Shown here piece by piece: positions 58,366 through 64,000 of a stretch of DNA of 64,000 nt. Source of the stretch: Sutcliffiella tianshenii (GTDB taxonomy: Bacteria; Bacillota; Bacilli; Bacillales; Bacillaceae_I); the NCBI RefSeq assembly GCF_016908565.1, contig NZ_JAFBED010000005.1:186001-250000 (forward strand), in the 5' to 3' direction. The position numbers and the translations under genes were made by a program. Under the pieces are notes generated by a model, which saw only the letters and a program-made list of their open reading frames with translations, did no database searches and was not told the DNA's origin. Each line of letters opens with the position of its first letter. Position 1 is the stretch's first letter.

Positions 58366-59895
58366 ATGTCCACAAAAACCGTAAACTACCCTTGGTATAA
58401 AAAAGAAGACACAGATGCATTTTTTGCACTCTTTCAGAACAACCTTGCAAATTTCGTCATCATCGCTGTAACCATGCTGGGCTTGGGCTTTCCTGCCAGC
58501 ATTGTATTCGGAAAAGTCATTCCTGGTGCAGCGGTAGCGGTGATGGTCGGAAACCTCTATTATGCCTATATGGCAAACCGCCTTGCACAAAAAGAAGGCC
58601 GCACCGATGTGACAGCCCTCTCATATGGGATAAGCACTCCCGTCATGTTCGTCTTTTTATTTGGTGTTCTTGTACCCGCCAAAACGCTTACAGGCGATCC
58701 TGAACTGGCATGGAAAATTGCAGTGGGAGCCGCTTTCCTGAGTGGCCTTGTGGAAACCCTGGTAAGCTTTACAGGTAACTGGGTACGCAATCAGCTTCCT
58801 AGAGCAGCGATGCTTGGAGCGCTTGCCGGTGTGGCCTTGACCTTTATCGCAGGTGAAATGTTGTTCAACACATTCTCCATCCCTGTAGTGGGTCTTGTTG
58901 CACTTGTCATTATCATCGTCGGTGTTGTAGGCAAAATGTCGATGCCGTTCAACATCCCATCTTCACTATTCGCAGTAATCATAGGTACCACTCTTGCTTT
59001 TACACTAGGCTATCAATCACCTGAAAAAATCAGCGAAGGGCTTGCAAATATCGGGTTCTATCCTTTATTGCCGACACTTGCAGCATTTGATGGAATGACA
59101 TACCTGTTTGGAACTCTAATCGGCCTTTTAGCCATCATTCTGCCAATCACTTTATATAATGCGATAGAAACAATGAATAATGTCGATGCCATGGCAGCTG
59201 CAGGAGATTCTTATGATGTTCGTGAATGCCAGGCTGTGGATGGCGTCGGAACCATGCTTGGTGCTGTATTCGGCGGATTATTCCCTACCACCGTTTATAT
59301 TGCGACTGTCGGTTCGAAGTGGATGGGAGCAGGCCGCGGCTACAGCATCCTGAATGCCATCGTCTTTGGAGTAGCAGCGGTAACAGGGGTCATCGCCGCA
59401 ATGGCTGCCATCATCCCGCTGGCAGCAGTCGCTCCGATTCTTGTTTTTGTCGGAATATCCATGGTGGCAACCGCCTTCCAATCGAATGACAAGAAATACT
59501 TCCCTGCCGTGGCAATTGCCATGCTTCCTTACTTTGCAAACTACGTGATGACACGCTTCAACAATGCTGCCGGCGAAGTGGTGGCTGGGATCTCTGAAGG
59601 AATCGTCCCACTCGGTCAAGGAGCGATGTTTACGGCTATTGTATTAGGCTCCATCACGGTTTATGTAATCGATCAGCAATTCAGGAAGGCTGCCGTCTTT
59701 TCGCTTGTAGGTGCGCTACTTTCTTTCGTTGGCTTCATGCATGCACCAAAGCTTGCATTCAATGCCTCACCTGAGTTTGCGATAGGCTATATGCTTGTCT
59801 CTGTGTTTTTGGTGTATTGCGCATATCAGCATGCTTCGAGTACAGTGAAAGCCGAGAAAGCGGTTATAGTAAAACAACAGCATATCGCTTCTTGA
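58366..59895 (+). CDS. NCS2-type purine permease
   Basis: A 509-residue membrane protein with about twelve to fourteen helices and the NCS2/AzgA fold hallmarks: TALSYGISTPVMF, AAMLGALAGVALTFIAG and a conserved QAVDGVGTMLGAVFGG after helix 7. It occupies the place of pbuX in B. subtilis, but its sequence belongs to another branch of the superfamily, so xanthine, guanine or hypoxanthine are all possible. The ATG at 58366 follows GGAGG by eight bases. It shares the guanine-type riboswitch with xpt. Confidence 0.85.
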   Translation: MSTKTVNYPWYKKEDTDAFFALFQNNLANFVIIAVTMLGLGFPASIVFGKVIPGAAVAVMVGNLYYAYMANRLAQKEGRTDVTALSYGISTPVMFVFLFGVLVPAKTLTGDPELAWKIAVGAAFLSGLVETLVSFTGNWVRNQLPRAAMLGALAGVALTFIAGEMLFNTFSIPVVGLVALVIIIVGVVGKMSMPFNIPSSLFAVIIGTTLAFTLGYQSPEKISEGLANIGFYPLLPTLAAFDGMTYLFGTLIGLLAIILPITLYNAIETMNNVDAMAAAGDSYDVRECQAVDGVGTMLGAVFGGLFPTTVYIATVGSKWMGAGRGYSILNAIVFGVAAVTGVIAAMAAIIPLAAVAPILVFVGISMVATAFQSNDKKYFPAVAIAMLPYFANYVMTRFNNAAGEVVAGISEGIVPLGQGAMFTAIVLGSITVYVIDQQFRKAAVFSLVGALLSFVGFMHAPKLAFNASPEFAIGYMLVSVFLVYCAYQHASSTVKAEKAVIVKQQHIAS

Positions 59896-59906
59896 CTTTT
59901 TATGTT

Positions 59907-59942
59907 AAAAGACAGCTTCTCTTTTTGAGTAGCTGTCTTTTT
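59907..59942 (+). terminator. Terminator of the xpt operon
   Basis: AAAAGACAGCT (59907-59917) pairs with AGCTGTCTTTT (59931-59941), running into further Ts. Confidence 0.9.
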
Positions 59943-59976
59943 GCTCGGATGTTCTCGGCGCTGTCATTGTCCGGGC

Positions 59977-60003
59977 ACCGATTGGACATTTGTACATATT
60001 ATA
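59977..60003 (+). promoter_or_regulatory. Sigma-K-like promoter of the Gly-rich gene
   Basis: ACC (59977-59979), a 15-base spacer and CATATTATA (59995-60003) fit sigma-K (AC, CATAnnnTA) with a spacer one base short. The start codon is 31 bases downstream. Confidence 0.55.
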
Positions 60004-60033
60004 CCTAGTAGACCTATAGCGAGGAGGATAATA

Positions 60034-60555
60034 ATGATTACACAGCGTTGGAGTAGTCCCCCGCCTATGGCATTCCGTTCAAAAGGCGGTTGGTTCAGTG
60101 GCCCTGGCGGATTCGGAGGCCCTGGCGGATTCGGAGGATTCGGGGGAATTGGATATCCCCTGCTTGGCGGATTAGTGGGTGGGCTCGTCGGAAGTGCACT
60201 TTTCAATCAATTTGGCGGACCTTTCGGTGGAGGATACGCAGGATATCCCCCTGCATATGGCGGCATCCCTGGTTACGGGGTTGGCCCAGGGTTTGGTGTA
60301 GGTGGCCCTGGATTTGGCGGCGGTGGTCCGGGGTTTGCTGGCGGCGGTCCTGGGTTTGCTGGCGGTGGTCCTGGGTTCGGCGGCGGCCAAGGGTTTGCTG
60401 GCGGTGGTCCTGGGTTCGGCGGCGGCAAAGGGTTTGCTGGCGGTGGTCCTGGGTTCGGCGGCGGCCAAGGGTTTGCTGGCGGTGGTCCTGGGTTCGGCGG
60501 CGGTTACGGACCAGTCTATGGGAACAGTTATGGTAATATGGAGAATCAAAACTAG
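60034..60555 (+). CDS. Gly-rich repeat protein, probable spore coat or crust protein
   Basis: A 173-residue protein that is more than half Gly. An N-terminal MITQRWSSPPPMAFRSKGGW is followed by FGG repeats, a short hydrophobic LLGGLVGGLVGSALF segment, and from about residue 107 four copies of a 13-residue unit GFAGGGPGFGGG(Q/K). It ends YGNSYGNMENQN. GAGGAGG precedes the ATG at 60034. The sigma-K-like promoter supports late mother-cell expression. Such Gly-rich proteins often form insoluble spore layers, but no specific family is recognised. Copy number of the 39-bp unit could vary between strains. Confidence 0.75.
   Translation: MITQRWSSPPPMAFRSKGGWFSGPGGFGGPGGFGGFGGIGYPLLGGLVGGLVGSALFNQFGGPFGGGYAGYPPAYGGIPGYGVGPGFGVGGPGFGGGGPGFAGGGPGFAGGGPGFGGGQGFAGGGPGFGGGKGFAGGGPGFGGGQGFAGGGPGFGGGYGPVYGNSYGNMENQN
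60352..60507 (+). repeat. Four perfect-length 39-bp tandem repeats inside the Gly-rich gene
   Basis: Units at 60352-60390, 60391-60429, 60430-60468 and 60469-60507 are identical except for the last codon (CAA, AAA, CAA, TAC). Each begins GGGTTTGCTGGCGGTGGTCC. Codon use is nearly fixed, which indicates recent duplication. Confidence 0.95.
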
Positions 60556-60617
60556 ATTGAGAGAGCATCTAGCTGCCTGATACACATCTCTTCATATTAA
60601 TCTAGTATAATAAAGGA

Positions 60618-60652
60618 AAAGACCAGTGCTGATGAACTGGTCTTCTTGTGTT
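60618..60652 (+). terminator. Terminator of the Gly-rich gene
   Basis: AAGACCAG (60619-60626) pairs with CTGGTCTT (60637-60644), followed by CTTGTGTT. Confidence 0.75.
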
Positions 60653-61114
60653 GGAATGTTTTCACAAAAATGAGACCATCATTCCTTTACCTCTCCGTTA
60701 TCGTGGTTTCAAAACCGCTTTTTGAGACCACCATTCCTCCATCTTCCCCTTATCGTGGTTTCAAAACCGCTTTTTGAATCCGTCATTCCTCCATCTTCCC
60801 CTTATCGTGGTTTCAAGACCGCTTTTTGAGACCACCATTCCTCCATCTTCCCCTTATCGTGGTTTCAAAACCGCTTTTTGAGACCACCATTCCTCCATCT
60901 CCCCCTTATCGTGGTTTCAAAACCGCTTTTTGAATCCGTCATTCCTCCATCTCCCCGTTATCGTGGTTTCAAAACCGCTTTTTGAGACCACCGTTCCTCC
61001 ATCTCCCCGTTATCGTGGTATCATACCCACTGTTTGAGACCACCATTCTCCCTTCTCCCCTTCATCGCGGTCCCAAAACAGCTCCATATAACCGTCACTC
61101 CCACGCTACCCAAT
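60647..61114. repeat. Array of nine 52-bp noncoding tandem repeats
   Basis: The block TATCGTGGTTTCAAAACCGC recurs with starts at 60699, 60751, 60803, 60855, 60907, 60959, 61011 and a degenerate copy at 61063; a diverged copy fills 60647-60698. Every step is exactly 52 bases. Each unit continues TTTTTGAGACCACCATTCC or, in two units, TTTTTGAATCCGTCATTCC, then CTCCATCTTCCCC. GTGGTTT pairs with AAACCGC within the unit and is followed by five Ts. No frame is open across the array with a ribosome site. It fills most of the 609-base gap between convergent genes. Confidence 0.93.
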
Positions 61115-61154
61115 AAAAAAAAACCAGGTCCTCTCCACCACAGAGAAAACCTGG
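61115..61154 (-). terminator. Terminator of the antiporter gene
   Basis: On the minus strand CCAGGT (61154-61149) pairs with ACCTGG (61129-61124), with TCTC/GAGA inside, followed by nine Ts. Confidence 0.85.
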
Positions 61155-61164
61155 CTATTCAGCC

Positions 61165-62685
61165 CTACATTTTCATTTTTAATTGCTCAGATCCATCATC
61201 ATCTTCACTATCCACTTTCTTTTCCTTCAAGAACTCCTCTAGCTTCTTTTTGCTTTTTCTAGAAGTCAATATATAGAGAAAGTCCTTTTCGCGGATGACC
61301 GTATCTCCCGACGGGGTCACAAGTATGCCAGACCGGATGATTGCATTGATCAGCGTGTTTTCGGGGAACTTGATATCCGCCAAAGACTGACCGATGATCT
61401 TCGCATTGTCCTCCACTTCCACCTCGATGATCTCTGCGTTTGCCTTTCCGATGGAAACGAGCTCCAAGGAATGTGGTGGCGAAACCTTTTTGGGTCCCAT
61501 CAGCTTCAGCTTTGCCGCAAGCATCGTAATGGTGGATCCCTGAACAAGTGTGGATGTCAATACAACGAAAAATACTACATTGAAAAACAGCTGGCTGTTC
61601 GGGATCCCTGCAAGCATCGGGAACGTTGCAAGGACAATCGGTACAGCCCCCCTCAAACCAGCCCATGAGAGGAATACCTTTTCCTTTGTATCAAAATCCA
61701 TGCCGATGGTGGATAGGAATACCGCCACGGGTCTTGCCACAAGAATGAGGACAAAAGAGATCAGCAGACCTTTTAGAATAATATCAAATTGAAACAGCTG
61801 TCCTGGGAAAACCAATAATCCCAGGATGATAAACATGAGTATCTGCATCATCCATGCAAATCCTTCGTTGAAACGGAAGATGGAGTGGCGATAAGTCAGT
61901 TCGCTATTTCCGATGATAAGGGCAGCCACATAAACTGCAAGGAGGCCACTCGCCCCCATCAATGCTGCCGCGCTATAAGTGAGCAGCGCAAAAGCCATCG
62001 CAAAAACCGGATAGAGTCCACTTGAATCGAGATTTATCTTGTTGATGCTATAGGATGCAAACTTACCTAAAAGTAAACCAAGTAGCAGTCCGAATCCCAT
62101 TTGCCAGAAAAAGTTGCCGATAAATCCTAGATAGCTTGGCTCGGGTGCAAGAATCAGTTCGATGAATGCCAAGGTCAGGAAGACAGCCATCGGATCATTT
62201 GTACCTGACTCCGCCTCAAGGGTCGCTCCCATGCGCTCCTTGATATTCTGACCCTTCAACACTGCAAAAACAGCTGCCGCATCTGTGGATCCGACGATTG
62301 CTCCAAACAGGAATGCCTCAAGCATTGACACATCCAATATCAGCTTTGCAGCTAATGCGACAATGGTTGTTGTAAGAATCACACCCAAGGTTGCCAAAGA
62401 TAATGATGGGATGATGACAGGCTTCACTGTCTTCCACTTGGTTTGCAGACCACCCTCGAACAGGATGATGACAAGTGCAAAAACACCGATCAGCTGGGCG
62501 TACTTTGCATTATCAAAATAGATGAACCCAAGACCGTCACTACCTGCAACCATACCAACAATAATGAAGAGAACAAGTGCAGGAACACCCATCCTGGCAG
62601 AGAATTTTGTAGTCAGCACGCCAGCAATCAATAACATTGCAATCAATAAAATAAAATAGTCCACATTGAATGCTCCAGAAATCAT
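61165..62685 (-). CDS. K+/H+ or Na+/H+ antiporter with RCK_C domain
   Basis: A 506-residue CPA1-type antiporter of the NhaP2/CvrA group. About twelve helices include VALVIILFEGGLQ-like IILFEGGL, FGAIVGSTDAAAVFAVLKG and AESGTNDPMAVFL with the ion-binding Asp residues, and LSWAGLRGAVPIVLATFPM. Residues about 400-485 form an RCK_C (TrkA_C) domain (EIIEVEVEDNAKIIGQSL, IIRSGILVTPSGDTVI); in other Gram-positive antiporters this domain binds c-di-AMP. The tail is acidic (DSEDDDGSE). Potassium export for pH or osmotic control is likely. Monocistronic. Confidence 0.9.
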   Translation of the reverse strand: MISGAFNVDYFILLIAMLLIAGVLTTKFSARMGVPALVLFIIVGMVAGSDGLGFIYFDNAKYAQLIGVFALVIILFEGGLQTKWKTVKPVIIPSLSLATLGVILTTTIVALAAKLILDVSMLEAFLFGAIVGSTDAAAVFAVLKGQNIKERMGATLEAESGTNDPMAVFLTLAFIELILAPEPSYLGFIGNFFWQMGFGLLLGLLLGKFASYSINKINLDSSGLYPVFAMAFALLTYSAAALMGASGLLAVYVAALIIGNSELTYRHSIFRFNEGFAWMMQILMFIILGLLVFPGQLFQFDIILKGLLISFVLILVARPVAVFLSTIGMDFDTKEKVFLSWAGLRGAVPIVLATFPMLAGIPNSQLFFNVVFFVVLTSTLVQGSTITMLAAKLKLMGPKKVSPPHSLELVSIGKANAEIIEVEVEDNAKIIGQSLADIKFPENTLINAIIRSGILVTPSGDTVIREKDFLYILTSRKSKKKLEEFLKEKKVDSEDDDGSEQLKMKM

Positions 62686-62702
62686 CGACTCCCCCCTTAA
62701 TT

Positions 62703-63260
62703 TTATAGATTCACATCAATCTTCACCGATGTGTTTGCTTCTTTTTTGATTCCCAGGTATCGAAGTGTTTCAGAAGGTGATGAATGGTGGAAATGCTTTT
62801 GAAGGATGGAGATGGCAACACCGCTATGATAAGCGTGATAGCCAAACGTTTTGCGAAGTGTATGAGTCCCGACTTTTCCTGGGACACCGACTTCCTTCGC
62901 TGCATGGTTGATGATCCTATAGGCTTGCTGCCGGGTTATGGGTGAGGCACATTTTTTGGATTTAAAAAGATAATCATCCGGCTCCGCATCCACTGTCTTT
63001 ATATAGGATGTCAACGCATTCCTTACTTGATTATTGATATAGATGGAAGGAGAATAATCATCGTTGGCTGAGTAAAACTCCTTGATGCTTTCCTCTCCTT
63101 CCACTACATCCTGAACCTTAAGCTGAAGCAGTTCGCTTACACGAAGTCCCATATTTATACCCATTACAAAAAATAGGTTATCCCTTAATGAATGCTTATG
63201 AAGATACTCTTTCATCGCATGTATATAGTGTTTATCCTTTAAGGCCTCCACATACTCCAT
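62703..63260 (-). CDS. Short tyrosine recombinase (catalytic domain only)
   Basis: A 185-residue site-specific integrase consisting of the catalytic domain alone. The first Arg is in INMGLRVSELLQL, the H-x-x-R pair in THTLRKTFGYH, the second His in FHHSSPSETL and the catalytic Tyr in LRYLGI. There is no N-terminal SAM-like arm-binding domain. It resembles B. subtilis YoeC-type solo recombinases. AGGAGGTG precedes the ATG. No excisionase, phage gene or att duplication is near. An inverted repeat lies directly upstream (63278-63321). Confidence 0.9.
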   Translation of the reverse strand: MEYVEALKDKHYIHAMKEYLHKHSLRDNLFFVMGINMGLRVSELLQLKVQDVVEGEESIKEFYSANDDYSPSIYINNQVRNALTSYIKTVDAEPDDYLFKSKKCASPITRQQAYRIINHAAKEVGVPGKVGTHTLRKTFGYHAYHSGVAISILQKHFHHSSPSETLRYLGIKKEANTSVKIDVNL

Positions 63261-63277
63261 TCTAAAAATACACCTCC

Positions 63278-63321
63278 TAATGTTACTTAACTCTATTTTA
63301 ACTCATGTATATGTAACATTA
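63278..63321. promoter_or_regulatory. Inverted repeat upstream of the recombinase gene
   Basis: TAATGTTAC (63278-63286) and GTAACATTA (63313-63321) are perfect complements 26 bases apart. Between them TTAACTC occurs twice (63287-63293 and 63298-63304). It could be a binding site for the recombinase itself or an operator. Confidence 0.5.
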
Positions 63322-63394
63322 AATGAATTTGCTCATATTCGAGATAAATAATTTTAGATAATTAAAAAACATAGATAACCGCCAATAACACATG

Positions 63395-63428
63395 AAAAAA
63401 GAAGCCCCCGAAATATAAGGCTTCTTCC
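63395..63428 (-). terminator. Terminator of the second uppP gene
   Basis: On the minus strand AAGAAGCC (63426-63419) pairs with GGCTTCTT (63406-63399), followed by TTTTC. Confidence 0.85.
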
Positions 63429-63434
63429 AACATT

Positions 63435-64000
63435 CTATAAAAATAGTATTACTAGAGTTCCCACGATAAAACAGTAGATCGAAAAGTAAATAAGATTCCC
63501 TTTCGCCATGATGTTCATGAACCATTTCAAGGAGAAATAAGAAGCAACCAAAGAACCCAGGAATGCCAGCGTATAAGGCAGGGCAAGTTCACCGAGGTTT
63601 GGTGTTTTAATGAGATCGGATACAGCCAACATGATACTTCCTACACTGACTGGAATGAAAAGTAAAAATGAGAACTTCAATGCCGTTTCCTGCTTCATGC
63701 CAAGCCCCATTGCCGCTACGATGGTAGCCCCTGACCTACTGATTCCGGGAATCAGGGCAACTGCTTGGGCCAAACCGATGATGATGGCATCTTTAAGGGT
63801 AAGCTCAGCGTCATTCTTTCTGCCACGCAGATTTCGGATCAGGAACAAGGCAACCCCTGTCACAAGAAGTGTCAATCCGATGATTTTGATGTTCTCATCA
63901 AGCATTTCACCGATCCAATCACCAAAAAGAACGCCAATAAGTCCAGCAGGAATCGTAGCAATGATAAGGTAAAGGGAGAAACGGAAATCAGCCTTATCCG
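63435..64000 (-). CDS. uppP: Second undecaprenyl-diphosphatase UppP, C-terminal part
   Basis: The reading frame enters from the right edge and ends at 63435, giving about 188 residues. [19 protein letters not shown] corresponds to the GTIPAVIIGLAFKDYFEE region of the first UppP, and [20 protein letters not shown] contains the second catalytic segment. The first catalytic segment (GLTEFLP) lies outside the window. An internal ATG at 63905 is not a true start because homology continues upstream. It appears to be a paralogue of the enzyme at 51142-51921, giving two UppP copies in 12 kb. Confidence 0.9.
   Translation of the reverse strand, partial: DKADFRFSLYLIIATIPAGLIGVLFGDWIGEMLDENIKIIGLTLLVTGVALFLIRNLRGRKNDAELTLKDAIIIGLAQAVALIPGISRSGATIVAAMGLGMKQETALKFSFLLFIPVSVGSIMLAVSDLIKTPNLGELALPYTLAFLGSLVASYFSLKWFMNIMAKGNLIYFSIYCFIVGTLVILFL

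Noticed and set aside
60090-60580. Long reading frames in other frames over the Gly-rich gene
   Set aside because: They are produced by the GC-rich 39-bp repeats and have no ribosome sites; only the frame starting at 60034 has one.
60647-61114. CRISPR array
   Set aside because: The whole 52-bp unit is conserved and there are no unique spacers; no cas gene is near.
62703-63321. Prophage or integrative element border
   Set aside because: Apart from the short recombinase there is no phage, relaxase or att-duplication evidence, and both neighbours are ordinary chromosomal genes.

Overview
The window is a chromosomal segment of a low-GC, endospore-forming Bacillaceae bacterium. The evidence is a small acid-soluble spore protein, a YheB/YheC/YheD/YheE spore-coat cluster, sigma-K-like and sigma-B-like promoters, a cold-shock protein, BmrC/BmrD, MsmX, and a complete Bacillus-type thiamin gene set. 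Gene density is high and almost every unit ends in a Rho-independent terminator. No rRNA or tRNA gene, CRISPR array, insertion sequence or prophage block was seen. One short tyrosine recombinase gene lies near the right end.

Layout. 0-6 kb: start of yheB on the minus strand, then four consecutive ATP-grasp YheC/YheD paralogues, yheE and a small acidic protein. 6-9 kb: a PucR-type regulator, msmX (ATPase shared by sugar importers) behind a CcpA-like cre site, a zinc-ribbon protein and an SASP gene with a structured leader. 9-11 kb: a TcyABC-type cystine importer. 11.5-15.8 kb: the BmrC/BmrD drug exporter behind a leader that reads as a ribosome-controlled attenuator. 16-17.7 kb: cold-shock protein and flavohaemoglobin. 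18-27 kb: one eleven-gene thiamin operon (tenA-ykoE-ykoD-ykoC-tenI-thiO-thiS-thiG-thiF-thiD-thiE) under a single TPP riboswitch. 27-33.8 kb: RND and MFS exporters, and an oxidoreductase pair facing an HxlR regulator. 33.8-39.9 kb: class A penicillin-binding protein, riboswitch-controlled adenine deaminase, universal stress protein, a putative coat protein and two small genes. 40-43 kb: TetR regulator with a paired SMR exporter, then a glutamate-type symporter. 43-49 kb: aldo/keto reductase, RsbR-type stressosome protein, and a class I ribonucleotide reductase behind two NrdR-like boxes and a cobalamin riboswitch. 49-57.3 kb: envelope genes, including UppP with a DedA protein, and a run of uncharacterised lipoproteins, secreted proteins and small membrane proteins. 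57.5-59.9 kb: guanine-type riboswitch, xpt and a purine permease. 60-64 kb: a Gly-rich spore-type protein, a noncoding array of nine 52-bp repeats, a K+/H+ antiporter, the recombinase and a second, truncated uppP.

Functional links. Several units are controlled by RNA structures: TPP, cobalamin and two purine riboswitches, plus the bmr attenuator. The two purine units fit together: adenine deaminase makes hypoxanthine, and Xpt plus the permease salvage xanthine or guanine. The thiamin operon combines pyrimidine salvage (TenA, YkoEDC uptake) with thiazole synthesis (ThiO, ThiS, ThiG, ThiF, TenI) and coupling (ThiD, ThiE). ThiC and ThiL are not in the window.

Most distinctive items: the two-terminator bmr leader, the stacked NrdR-plus-B12 control of a B12-independent ribonucleotide reductase, and the nine-copy 52-bp array. 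All functions are inferred from sequence reading and remembered family features. No database search was run.
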